Position numbers and translations under genes: made by a program. A DNA stretch of 36,603 nt from a virus: positions 1-36,603 of IMG/VR virus record IMGVR_UViG_3300032246_000935, one strand, 5' to 3'. Positions 12,403-19,662 of this stretch are shown here, in pieces; position 1 is the first letter of the stretch, and each line of letters begins with the position of its first letter. Under the pieces are notes generated by a model. That model worked only from the letters and a program-made list of their open reading frames with translations, ran no database searches and was not told the DNA's origin.

Positions 12403-12960
12403 AATATGTTTTGATAGTCTATCAATTAATGACTTATCTATATTACCTATCCATTGTTTTAAACTACGCATCTCAATAGGTATATATTTAGGATGTCTTT
12501 CTACTGCATATTTAAAGTCAAAGCATTTAAGAACACCGTTACTTCCGGTTAGATTGCATTTGGCATTGTTTAATTTGTATATGTTATGTTTACTGAACAC
12601 CATATACATTTCTTCTAATTGATCTTGTATGTTTGGAAATGCATTGTGTAATTCAGTGTCATTGTACTGCAATAAATCAGGTCCAGGGTATTCTTGAAGA
12701 ATATAAAACCCTTCACTATCAGTTAATTGTCCATATTCTAATATTTCAACTACATGCTTAGATTTTAATTGTGTAGACCATTTGATTTCATTGTGATAGA
12801 GATTAGTTATATCTTCAATGGTTCTATGATATGCGGGTCTATTTTTAATGGTTAAAGCATTAACTTTATAATACTTTTTTACTAATTTTTTTTTGGTATC
12901 AATCCATACTTCAGCAAGAGAACCACGAGAACTTAGTGTGTTTGAATATTTCTCAAACAT
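12397..12960 (-). CDS. Small protein-kinase-like protein, possible pseudokinase
   Basis: A 187-residue protein with a kinase-like order of motifs. SSRGSLAEVW (10-19) looks like a Gly-rich loop, LVKKYYK (26-32) holds the VAIK-type Lys, Glu58 could be the helix-C Glu, and ILQEYPGPDLLQY (87-99) resembles a hinge. HNIYKLNNAKCNLTG (125-139) sits where HRDLKxxN would be, and FDFKYA (147-152) where DFG would be. The catalytic HRD Asp appears absent and DFG is DFK, so it may bind nucleotide without phosphotransfer, or be an LPS/aminoglycoside kinase-like variant. It is much shorter than canonical kinases (about 250). The start ATG lies one base after the upstream stop, so the two genes are coupled. 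Confidence 0.5.
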   Translation of the reverse strand: MFEKYSNTLSSRGSLAEVWIDTKKKLVKKYYKVNALTIKNRPAYHRTIEDITNLYHNEIKWSTQLKSKHVVEILEYGQLTDSEGFYILQEYPGPDLLQYNDTELHNAFPNIQDQLEEMYMVFSKHNIYKLNNAKCNLTGSNGVLKCFDFKYAVERHPKYIPIEMRSLKQWIGNIDKSLIDRLSKHIL

Positions 12961-12961
12961 A

Positions 12962-13447
12962 TCAATCTCTATCAAGCACACCTATTAAATGTAATCTACG
13001 TTCTTCTGAACAATTCATAAAAGTATGCTGTTCCATTGTATTAACTTTGTATATGTATCCTGCAGGCATGTGTTGAACAATCCCTTGTTTAAATACAAAA
13101 AAACATTGCGGATTTGTAATCATGGGTATATGTAGTCTAGGAGTTGAATCTCTGTGCATACTATAACAAGACATGGGTTCTACCCACATTAGTCTAGACC
13201 TTTTTAAATTATATTGATTAATCAATTGTTCAAAAATAGTATCTTTAAAATAAGGATTAAGTTCAGTATACTTTAACTCTTGCCCTCTATTTACTCCAGC
13301 AGCACTAAGCCAAGGATCTTCATCTAACTTATATTGCAAACATGCTTGACACCCTTTGCCATATTCATACCATTGAATCCCACCTTCTAACTTAGAATAA
13401 GATTCTAATATTGGATTAATATCTATAGAGGTGAGATTACGTATCAT
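12962..13447 (-). CDS. 2OG-Fe(II) oxygenase-like protein (third in the island)
   Basis: A 161-residue protein, mostly a beta-helix oxygenase core. His98-x-Asp100 (YSMHRDSTPRLHIPM) and His141 are the likely iron ligands, and Arg150 or Arg151 the 2-oxoglutarate anchor. MPAGYIYKVNTMEQHTFMN is the usual strand before the distal His. The pattern is that of aspartyl/asparaginyl beta-hydroxylase and phytanoyl-type small oxygenases. It lies apart from the other two oxygenase genes (6362-7655) but in the same enzyme island, paired with the kinase-like gene. Its ATG at 13447 follows an AATAAATA late-like box by five bases with no ribosome-binding site. Substrate unknown. Confidence 0.65.
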   Translation of the reverse strand: MIRNLTSIDINPILESYSKLEGGIQWYEYGKGCQACLQYKLDEDPWLSAAGVNRGQELKYTELNPYFKDTIFEQLINQYNLKRSRLMWVEPMSCYSMHRDSTPRLHIPMITNPQCFFVFKQGIVQHMPAGYIYKVNTMEQHTFMNCSEERRLHLIGVLDRD

Positions 13448-13452
13448 ACACT

Positions 13453-13460
13453 TATTTATT
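13453..13460 (-). promoter_or_regulatory. Late-like box AATAAATA
   Basis: One mismatch from TATAAATA, five bases before the ATG at 13447. It repeats the unusually short box-to-start distance seen at 2360, 8358 and 9805. Confidence 0.35.
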
Positions 13461-14004
13461 AAATGGCAACTTTTCCTATAGCGTTAACAATTGCTGCAAT
13501 TTTACCCACAGCTTGTAGTTGTTGAACTGTCATGCCACCTGCTTTTAATATATCATAATGACTTTTAACACAGAATTCACATTTACCTACAATGCTTGCA
13601 GCCAGTGCATACATTTCAAATTTTTGTTTTGAAACTCCACCGTGATTAGCATAAACATTCATACGTAGTCCAGGTGGCAATCCTTTTAATTCAGGATCAT
13701 TGACCATTTCAACAAACGGGTACCAAATATTATTCATACCCATTAAAGCAGCAGCCGCTTTAGTTGCTTCACGTTCTGCTTCATTCAGAAATAGAGGACT
13801 ATTCATTTCAATTTCAAATGCAAGCCCACCGTTACTAGCAGCAATAGCAGCAGCATAGGCACATGCATGAGCATCAACTGGTTCTAGCCCGTGATTCTTC
13901 ATTATGTTATCTAAGTTTAACTTGATATCTTTAGCGTGGTCAGGTATACTTTCTTTTACTGTTTCTACCCAATTACCATTTACTGTGATTGGAGGAATGT
14001 TCAT
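13459..14004 (-). CDS. ahpD: Alkyl hydroperoxide reductase AhpD-like protein
   Basis: A 181-residue protein of the AhpD/carboxymuconolactone decarboxylase family. The catalytic set is intact: Glu130, Cys142, Cys145 and His149 (KCEFCVKSH), with the same spacing as Glu118, Cys130, Cys133 and His137 of Mycobacterium tuberculosis AhpD. In that organism AhpD reduces AhpC, taking electrons from lipoylated dihydrolipoamide succinyltransferase. Start and upstream stop overlap as ATGA with ahpC, so the two are a coupled pair. An alanine-rich helical core, length and pairing all fit. A phage copy could keep the peroxiredoxin working without the host AhpF. Confidence 0.9.
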   Translation of the reverse strand: MNIPPITVNGNWVETVKESIPDHAKDIKLNLDNIMKNHGLEPVDAHACAYAAAIAASNGGLAFEIEMNSPLFLNEAEREATKAAAALMGMNNIWYPFVEMVNDPELKGLPPGLRMNVYANHGGVSKQKFEMYALAASIVGKCEFCVKSHYDILKAGGMTVQQLQAVGKIAAIVNAIGKVAI

Positions 14005-14585
14005 AATGTTTCACCACCGATAGTACGATTGCAAGGGCATAACTCACCTGTTTGTAATGCATCTAATATACGTAATGTTTCATCTGGGTTGCGACCAACA
14101 TCTAAGTTGTTTACTGTGACATGTTGAATAACATTCTGTGGGTCAACAATAAATGTTGCACGTAATGCTGCGCCTGCCGGTGCATAGAAAATACCCAATT
14201 GATCAGCTAATCCACCAATGTTTGATATTTCCCAATCTTCACCTAATACAGGCTTTTGGCGGCGTAGTGTATCAGCGAAGAACCATGAGGTAGTTGCTTT
14301 CAATCCTTCGTGTGCATTTTTCCATGCTAGTTTACAGAATTCATTATCTGTGCTACCAATTAGTAATACTGCATCACGATCAGCAAAGTCTTTGTTTAAT
14401 TTGTCATATGCAACGATTTCAGTTGGGCATACGAATGTGAAGTCTTTTGGATAAAAGACAAATATTTTCCATTTACCTTCAAAACTTTTTTCTGTGATAG
14501 TTTCAAAGTTATTATCTGGGGTTAGTGCGCTTGGCTTGATTCCAGTGACGCCAAATTTAGTTATTTTATCTCCGATTGTTTTCAT
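14001..14585 (-). CDS. ahpC: Peroxiredoxin AhpC
   Basis: A 194-residue typical 2-Cys peroxiredoxin that reduces H2O2 and organic hydroperoxides. The peroxidatic site PKDFTFVCPTE carries Cys53. The C-terminal CPC (Cys183, Cys185) gives resolving cysteines like Cys174/Cys176 of mycobacterial AhpC, the subtype served by AhpD. The ATG at 14585 has AGGAG eight bases upstream; upstream in-frame codons would pass through that site. A GATAAATA late-like box at 14614-14621 gives a normal leader. Operon: ahpC-ahpD. The sequence resembles beta-proteobacterial peroxiredoxins by memory, suggesting host origin. It may protect Fe-S and di-iron enzymes, or the cell, during infection. Confidence 0.95.
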   Translation of the reverse strand: MKTIGDKITKFGVTGIKPSALTPDNNFETITEKSFEGKWKIFVFYPKDFTFVCPTEIVAYDKLNKDFADRDAVLLIGSTDNEFCKLAWKNAHEGLKATTSWFFADTLRRQKPVLGEDWEISNIGGLADQLGIFYAPAGAALRATFIVDPQNVIQHVTVNNLDVGRNPDETLRILDALQTGELCPCNRTIGGETL

Positions 14586-14613
14586 ACATATTCTCCTAAG
14601 TGTGTAGTGAGAA

Positions 14614-14621
14614 TATTTATC
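14614..14621 (-). promoter_or_regulatory. Late-like box GATAAATA
   Basis: One mismatch from TATAAATA, 28 bases before the ahpC ATG. The leader carries AGGAG. Confidence 0.4.
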
Positions 14622-14645
14622 TAGCAAAATCAGTGAATCAAACTT

Positions 14646-14915
14646 TTAATTGTCACTTTCTTGCCATTTTGAAGTTTGATCAAATCGTTGTTCTTGTATA
14701 GTTTTTTCACCAAATACTTTTTCACTATGACATATTATGCATTTTGGATTGCCACAATCTAGTGCATGATGTTTTGCTAATCTATGAGGTTCTCTGATAT
14801 ACTTAGTATGACCCATGTGACCCATTTCTTTAGCAATTTTTAATTGTTTATTGATGGCATTATCATCCTTAAGCAAACGTCTACTGTGCTTAAGTTTATC
14901 GGTTTCGGTACTCAT
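14646..14915 (-). CDS. Small Cys/His-rich conserved phage protein (89 aa)
   Basis: A highly charged 89-residue protein with a long basic helix at the start and a cluster of potential metal ligands: His49, His50, Cys54, Cys59, Cys62 and His63 (KHHALDCGNPKCIICHSEK). The spacing C-x4-C-x2-C-H is a plausible zinc or Fe-S site. MGHMGHTKYIREPHRLAKHH resembles a phage family I have a vague recollection of, without a function. It starts one base after the iscU stop and is therefore co-transcribed. It could be a redox or nucleic-acid-binding partner; not determined. Confidence 0.7.
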   Translation of the reverse strand: MSTETDKLKHSRRLLKDDNAINKQLKIAKEMGHMGHTKYIREPHRLAKHHALDCGNPKCIICHSEKVFGEKTIQEQRFDQTSKWQESDN

Positions 14916-14916
14916 T

Positions 14917-15297
14917 TTAGTGCCTCTTTCTATAATCTTCTACTGCGGCTTTGATGGCGTCTTCGGCAAGGATGGAGCAGTGTATTTTAACTGGGGGGAG
15001 GGCGAGGTGTTCGGCGATGGTAGAGTTCTTGAGGGTTGCAGCTTCATCCAATGTCTTACCCTTGACCCACTCTGTGACAAGACTTGAACTAGCAATTGCC
15101 GACCCACACCCGTATGTCTTAAATTTGGCATCTGTGATTAACCCCGTTTCTTTATCTACTTTAATTTGCAGTTTCATTACGTCACCGCATGCTGGAGCAC
15201 CGACCATTCCTGTACCCACATCTTGATCTTCTTTACCAAAACTACCCACATTACGTGGATTTTCGTAGTGGTCAACAACTTGTTGTGAGTATGCCAT
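14917..15297 (-). CDS. iscU: Iron-sulfur cluster scaffold IscU
   Basis: A 126-residue protein close to bacterial IscU from end to end (starts MAYSQQVVDHYENPRNVGSF). The three cluster cysteines are present: Cys37 (GAPACGDVMKLQI, with regulatory Asp39), Cys64 (TYGCGSAIASSS) and Cys107 (KIHCSIL). The LPPVK motif that HscA recognises is at 100-104. It normally assembles [2Fe-2S] clusters with IscS sulfur and passes them on through HscA/HscB. No iscS, hscA or fdx is in the window, so it would use host partners. Local base composition looks more GC-rich than its neighbours, consistent with recent acquisition. Its ATG overlaps the stop of a 40-codon gene by one base. Confidence 0.97.
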   Translation of the reverse strand: MAYSQQVVDHYENPRNVGSFGKEDQDVGTGMVGAPACGDVMKLQIKVDKETGLITDAKFKTYGCGSAIASSSLVTEWVKGKTLDEAATLKNSTIAEHLALPPVKIHCSILAEDAIKAAVEDYRKRH

Positions 15298-15419
15298 TAT
15301 TTAGCCTCTTTACTAAACATAGCTAAAACTTTTGCTTGAATGTTTTTAGCAAATTGTGGTTGAGGGAAGTTCCATCCGACGAATGCACCTAAAAATAAGT
15401 ATAACAAAGTTTCTAACAT
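15297..15419 (-). CDS. 40-residue membrane peptide upstream of iscU
   Basis: ATG at 15419 has AGGAG seven bases upstream, a strong initiation site, and the TAA overlaps the iscU ATG (TAATG). The product has one hydrophobic segment (about residues 2-17, METLL-type start to GAFVGW) followed by an amphipathic basic tail rich in Lys, Gln and Ala. This looks like a single-span inner-membrane peptide with its tail in the cytoplasm. The perfect overlap implies coupled translation with iscU. I do not recognise a family; it could be holin-like or simply a small phage membrane protein. Confidence 0.7.
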   Translation of the reverse strand: MLETLLYLFLGAFVGWNFPQPQFAKNIQAKVLAMFSKEAK

Positions 15420-15440
15420 AATATATCTCCTGTACTGTAT

Positions 15441-16001
15441 TTAGTCAGTGTAATTACCTTCTATTACTATCCATCCTAATTTCAGTAAATCTTCACGTAT
15501 TTCTTCTGTAACTATACTTTCACCGATATACGACTTAGTTTCAAAAAACTCTTGTCTTTGATGATCATCCATATTCTGAAATACTTCATCAATTGGTTCA
15601 TCACTCTGTATACCAGTACAGTACCAATCCATGTAGTCACCTTGTTCACGCATATCAGCAACTATTGCTCCCGCGTGTCTCCAACTACAACTCCACGTTT
15701 TACCAGTTAGTATAGGCCATACATCATTACGCTGAAAATCATTATTACACATTGCTGCGTATAAATGCTGGGCATATGCCTTGTCACTTTTAGTTTTCTC
15801 TATGATCCACTCAGTAGAACGCAAGTCATACTCTAAGTTATTTTTACGCCACTCTGGATCTTGTGATCTTAATTTATCCTGAATATCATAATCCTCGTAA
15901 TGTTGTATGCTATTAATAGCATCTTCATTTAATGGATCTTCTGCTAAAGTTTCTCTATACATTTTAGTATGAAACTCATGTCTTGTTGGGCTTCTGTTCA
16001 T
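15441..16001 (-). CDS. Conserved phage protein of unknown function (186 aa)
   Basis: An acidic, soluble 186-residue protein rich in Asp, Glu and Trp. A central segment around residues 95-125 (WSCSWRHAGAIVADMREQGDY) contains the one distinctive motif, with Trp, Cys and Arg close together. I associate a similar WSCSWR-x-AG pattern with T4-like phages of aquatic bacteria, but know no function. No signal peptide or transmembrane segment. The start ATG at 16001 lies 25 bases inside the end of the SleB gene, so the two are probably coupled. The small membrane peptide follows after about 20 bases. Confidence 0.7.
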   Translation of the reverse strand: MNRSPTRHEFHTKMYRETLAEDPLNEDAINSIQHYEDYDIQDKLRSQDPEWRKNNLEYDLRSTEWIIEKTKSDKAYAQHLYAAMCNNDFQRNDVWPILTGKTWSCSWRHAGAIVADMREQGDYMDWYCTGIQSDEPIDEVFQNMDDHQRQEFFETKSYIGESIVTEEIREDLLKLGWIVIEGNYTD

Positions 16002-16524
16002 TCTTCACCTTCTGCTTACTATAGAAAATGTGATTGCCAATTATTGCTACTTGTTTATAGGGCCACAACGGATCAATGTGTATTGAATGAAAGAACAATG
16101 CTGACTTGGGAACAACATTCTTATACATATCAAACACCATTACTTCATATGCAACTTGCAATGCTCGCTTGTATTTTGGGTTTGATTTACTTGGATCAGT
16201 TTTGTCTAAACATACCCAACTAAACTGACATACTACATTTTCGTTAATTAATGTTTTTTGATAGATAACTTTACAAGGTGTCTCTGCAAACCCGTGATTG
16301 ACACGATTCATTACAACTCTGGCAACGGCGGCTTGTCCGGGCATTGCTTCTGCCCCTGCTTCATAATAAATATTTCTTGCCATACATGCTATTTGCTTCA
16401 TATCAATTTTCTTTAGATTGATAGTGGGCATATCAATAGCAATTTGTGTAGGCGAAGGAATAGCCATGATTGTTAAAAACATCATGGTCATTATTACTAA
16501 TTTATTTTTAATTGTTAATAACAT
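15976..16524 (-). CDS. SleB-type cell wall hydrolase
   Basis: A 182-residue protein of the Hydrolase_2 (SleB C-terminal) family, lytic transglycosylase-like enzymes that cut peptidoglycan. An N-terminal hydrophobic segment (about 8-24) is a signal anchor or export signal. The catalytic domain begins near residue 45 with CMARNIYYEAGAEAMPGQ, where Glu55 is the likely catalytic acid and Glu59 conserved. MNRVNHG and the later ALFFHS and GNHIFY segments are typical. It could act as a lysis endolysin reaching the periplasm by its own signal, or be a virion-associated lysin, since structural genes lie upstream. The ATG at 16524 has AAAGGAAA upstream. An 18-bp perfect palindrome precedes it. Confidence 0.88.
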   Translation of the reverse strand: MLLTIKNKLVIMTMMFLTIMAIPSPTQIAIDMPTINLKKIDMKQIACMARNIYYEAGAEAMPGQAAVARVVMNRVNHGFAETPCKVIYQKTLINENVVCQFSWVCLDKTDPSKSNPKYKRALQVAYEVMVFDMYKNVVPKSALFFHSIHIDPLWPYKQVAIIGNHIFYSKQKVKNEQKPNKT

Positions 16525-16535
16525 AATTTCCTTTC

Positions 16536-16553
16536 ACTGTAGTATACTACAGT
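16536..16553. promoter_or_regulatory. 18-bp perfect palindrome upstream of the SleB hydrolase gene
   Basis: ACTGTAGTATACTACAGT, fully self-complementary, just before the AAAGGAAA ribosome-binding site. It could be a repressor operator or an mRNA hairpin that masks the site. Confidence 0.5.
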
Positions 16554-16560
16554 TTTGTTG

Positions 16561-16583
16561 AATAACCAAACTGTTTGGTTATT
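16561..16583. repeat. 10-bp stem hairpin at a gene end
   Basis: AATAACCAAA and TTTGGTTATT pair perfectly around a 3-base loop, overlapping the stop codon of the gene ending at 16579. No U-run follows on either strand, so it is more likely an mRNA-stabilising or processing hairpin than a terminator. Confidence 0.5.
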
Positions 16584-18096
16584 GCACCCAGCAATCACAA
16601 TTACAAGTGATAACTTGTTCAATTGCTTGGGCGACGGTTAGTGATGCCGGTAATAATACATTAGATGTATATATCGGATTTAGTGCAGGAGGTATTAATT
16701 TAGTAAACGGCGATCCTGCTAAACTTCCCGGAACGATTGGCCCGCCACCCTGACCCACTGTAGCAACTATCCTTGCAGCAGTGCCAGCACCTTGACCCGG
16801 AACAGCAACTATCCCTGCGGCAGCGCCAGCACCTTGACCTGCAGCCTGCGGGTTACCTGCAGCCTGCGGGTCAAAGAACGGTGAAGTTCCTGAAGGTATT
16901 GTTACCTGACTTATACCCTGGGTGCCTATACCTATATCAGGACTTGGTACAGGCAACCCATCAAGTGTTCCTATTCCTAATACTGCTGCGACACTTGATT
17001 TTGGTGTATATGCTGGTGTTTCTACTGGTTCAGTATTAAAAGGGTACGAAGGTGCACCGTCTGCTTGTGCATCTAATGGGATATAATCGGGTATGTTGTC
17101 ATCTAACGGAATACCAACTTGAAGCAATCTTGCTTGATTTCTTTCTGCCCGCATCATAGCAACTACACTTTGTCCAGTATTTAAATCTAAATTAGATATA
17201 GCTTCTAAAGTTTGTGCAGCCATATTTGATTGTGTTAATTTGGCATATATTGGGATACTATCAGTAAAACTATACACCATTGTTGGATACGGAAACAAAT
17301 CACCAGTTCTTGGAGAAGGAATAGGAGACAACCCCACGCTTCTAGCACGTTGTTCAATATTCAATTGTGTGGCAGTAGTTTCCCAAAGATCATTTAACTC
17401 CATAGACTGCCCCGGGTTTGTTGTACGAATTACAGCAATTTCAGCATTTACTAAATCTATTTGTGCTTGTACAGCAACATCTAATCCTGATGTTGGTCCT
17501 TGCGTAGCGGCATAAAGATTAGTGTATATGGTAGCTAGATTGCTAGTTGGCATATTGGTTATAGCTGTTTGTAAATTAACCCAATCATAAGTCAAACCTG
17601 ACATACATCCAAAGAAGTCTGAATAGGTGTATGTATTATATGGCCCACTACCTAAAGCTATTAGTGCAAGAGCAGATTGTGCATCTTGTGCATCAACTGG
17701 TATATTAGTGCCAGCAGTTAATGGTAGATTGGCTGTAGTTTCTAAACTTGTTACTGCTTGTGCAAATTTTTCAATGTCAATTTTTCTTATATTCTTTATC
17801 TGTTGCATTGTTGCACTGAACGCACCGGCGGCAGTAGCTATATCATCAGGTAATATACCTTGAAGATATGAACCAAAACCTTCAGGTAAAATTTGATAGT
17901 TTAATGATGGCTCACTAGGTGGGGTAGCACTATTATTATTAGTTATTACTGGAACGGCAGTTAGAGTCCCGTTATCAATTTGTATTTCAACCCTACCACT
18001 GCCTCCTCCACCTGTGTTACTAGTGAAATCGCCACCGTAATACACACTACCTTCTAATAGTTGTAAGAACTCTAACTCTCGTTTTAATTCTGCCAT
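16579..18096 (-). CDS. Probable virion structural protein (505 aa), unrecognised
   Basis: Not recognised. Residues 1-30 are helical and charged, then a short glycine run (TGGGGSG). The middle (about 75-320) is Ala/Thr/Asn-rich and predicted helical with few Lys or Cys, like tape or baseplate proteins. The last 120 residues are low complexity with Pro, Gly and Ala repeats (AGNPQAAGQGAGAAAGIVAV and near copies), ending CNCDCWVQ. Only four bases separate it from the gene at 18100, and PAAR lies two genes upstream, so a role at the spike or baseplate is likely. Start ATG at 18096. No enzyme motif. Confidence 0.6.
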   Translation of the reverse strand: MAELKRELEFLQLLEGSVYYGGDFTSNTGGGGSGRVEIQIDNGTLTAVPVITNNNSATPPSEPSLNYQILPEGFGSYLQGILPDDIATAAGAFSATMQQIKNIRKIDIEKFAQAVTSLETTANLPLTAGTNIPVDAQDAQSALALIALGSGPYNTYTYSDFFGCMSGLTYDWVNLQTAITNMPTSNLATIYTNLYAATQGPTSGLDVAVQAQIDLVNAEIAVIRTTNPGQSMELNDLWETTATQLNIEQRARSVGLSPIPSPRTGDLFPYPTMVYSFTDSIPIYAKLTQSNMAAQTLEAISNLDLNTGQSVVAMMRAERNQARLLQVGIPLDDNIPDYIPLDAQADGAPSYPFNTEPVETPAYTPKSSVAAVLGIGTLDGLPVPSPDIGIGTQGISQVTIPSGTSPFFDPQAAGNPQAAGQGAGAAAGIVAVPGQGAGTAARIVATVGQGGGPIVPGSLAGSPFTKLIPPALNPIYTSNVLLPASLTVAQAIEQVITCNCDCWVQ

Positions 18097-18099
18097 AAT

Positions 18100-19383
18100 T
18101 TAACCCCTAAAAGTTCTTGTTACGGGAACAACACCTGCGGCAGCTGCGGCAGCTCTTTCTGCTCCAAGTTGATCATCAACTGGTCTACCGGTAGTTGGAT
18201 CAACCCACCATGAGGCACCGCGACTTTGTTTATAAACTGCTGCCGGTGGTGTTTCCCTTTGTTTCCAAGATTCACGATCAGTATAAGGATACGGTGGTTC
18301 ACCTGGTGGTATAGTTGTTCCAACAATCGCTTCTACTGCTGGTGTAGATAATACAGGGCTTACTGCATTAACAGTAAAGATAGGATAATATGTTTTACTA
18401 TTAGTTGGTCCAGGAACTGAATTATATATAGGTACAGTTAATGTTAGATAACTTAATGGAAACATTTTTCTCACGTTAAGTAAATCGGCTAATGTTACTA
18501 ATCCGGCGGTATTACAATTCAATGATACTAGGATAGCAGCCAAATCAACACCGGCAATTATTAAAAATGCCGAATACACTTTTTGTTGTTGATCTTTAGT
18601 AACAGTTCCATTACTTGATATTTGGTCAATTTCACTAGCAGACAATCCAGTAGACAATAATGCCACAGCTAATGAAGGTGTTATTGCATTATATTTTTTG
18701 AGGGTCACTAATAAATTAGAAGGATATCCAAATGTCCAAATACTTGACAAGTCTAGTGCTTTACCTAAGTTAATCAAATCTCTACCAAATACACCAGTAG
18801 ACAAACTTACATTGGTAACATCAGCAGTAATCAAATCATTCATGTTGCTGAACGTACCTTCTAAGAAGTTCAAAGAATTCTGTGCCGCCATGATTGCTTT
18901 ATTTGAATAGTCAATAAACGACCCGGTTGCCAAGAATGATCCAACAAAATCATTATACATATTAGATAATGCTAATGTGTTATTATAGTTAAATTCATTA
19001 TAACCTTGCAAAGGAAATATTCTTACATATCCATAACTAGCATTTTGACCAGAATATGCAATATTATAACTTTGACTTCCAGAGTAATTGGGAGGTATAC
19101 TATTGCCTAATGCAGGGATAGTTGAACTACCCATAGATATAAGATTCGTGTAAGTAGTTAAAGATAATTCACCTGCATTATATCTAACCCAACCCTGTCT
19201 TATTGCATTAGTAGCATTATTCAATATAGTATTTGTTATAATACTACCATAAGTGTAATTACTAATACTGTTACTGGAACCTACATATGTAGATGTAGAT
19301 TTATTAACCCAAAAGCCTTTGCCTTGGAGTAAACCACTCATTACATTTACGCCTAATGGGCTTTGTTTTCCAGAATCACTCAT
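18100..19383 (-). CDS. Probable virion/baseplate-associated protein (427 aa), unrecognised
   Basis: A Ser/Thr/Asn/Tyr-rich, Cys-poor 427-residue protein. The N-terminus (MSDSGKQSPLGVNVMSGLL) is flexible. A beta-rich, tyrosine-laden stretch runs to about 150, followed by a more helical middle (LSTGLSASEIDQISSNGTV-type turns) and a disordered Pro/Arg/Ala C-terminus. I do not recognise a family. It overlaps the PAAR gene by four bases (ATGA) and is followed by the 505-residue protein, so the three genes are one translationally linked set. A cargo or partner of the PAAR spike tip, or a baseplate component, are the best guesses. Confidence 0.6.
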   Translation of the reverse strand: MSDSGKQSPLGVNVMSGLLQGKGFWVNKSTSTYVGSSNSISNYTYGSIITNTILNNATNAIRQGWVRYNAGELSLTTYTNLISMGSSTIPALGNSIPPNYSGSQSYNIAYSGQNASYGYVRIFPLQGYNEFNYNNTLALSNMYNDFVGSFLATGSFIDYSNKAIMAAQNSLNFLEGTFSNMNDLITADVTNVSLSTGVFGRDLINLGKALDLSSIWTFGYPSNLLVTLKKYNAITPSLAVALLSTGLSASEIDQISSNGTVTKDQQQKVYSAFLIIAGVDLAAILVSLNCNTAGLVTLADLLNVRKMFPLSYLTLTVPIYNSVPGPTNSKTYYPIFTVNAVSPVLSTPAVEAIVGTTIPPGEPPYPYTDRESWKQRETPPAAVYKQSRGASWWVDPTTGRPVDDQLGAERAAAAAAGVVPVTRTFRG

Positions 19384-19661
19384 GGTACATATATATTTTC
19401 ACTGCCTTGAACAATACTATGACCACATGTATTGCCTGACCCTATTCTTAATACAGCACTTCCTTCAGCAAACACGGTTGGACTACCGTCAGTTGTAGTA
19501 GGTGCATCATGTGGAGGATGCGGGCGGCCCCACGGGGCGTGAGAGGAGATTTTACTTACATGTAATCCAACAGCAATACCATTAGCAAAAACCGTGTCGG
19601 CGCCGCGTATAATCTGCCCGCCTTCTTGATTTGTATCACCCTTCCTACTCAATGCTGCCAT
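19380..19661 (-). CDS. PAAR-domain tail spike tip protein
   Basis: A 93-residue PAAR-repeat protein, the sharp metal-bound tip on contractile tail spikes and type VI secretion VgrG (T4 gp5.4 is the phage example). The pattern fits: an N-terminal KGDTNQEGGQIIRGADTVFANGIAV strand pair, an HPPHD cluster (about 48-52) contributing to the metal site, then DGSPTVFAEG and GNTCGHSIVQGS repeats with candidate ligands Cys79 and His81. Its presence argues for a contractile-tailed phage. The ATG at 19661 is followed by an ATGA overlap into the next gene. Confidence 0.9.
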   Translation of the reverse strand: MAALSRKGDTNQEGGQIIRGADTVFANGIAVGLHVSKISSHAPWGRPHPPHDAPTTTDGSPTVFAEGSAVLRIGSGNTCGHSIVQGSENIYVP

Positions 19662-19662
19662 G

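Noticed and set aside
14940-15226. Alternative frames over iscU on both strands
   Set aside because: The IscU frame has every conserved residue; the others have no recognisable content.
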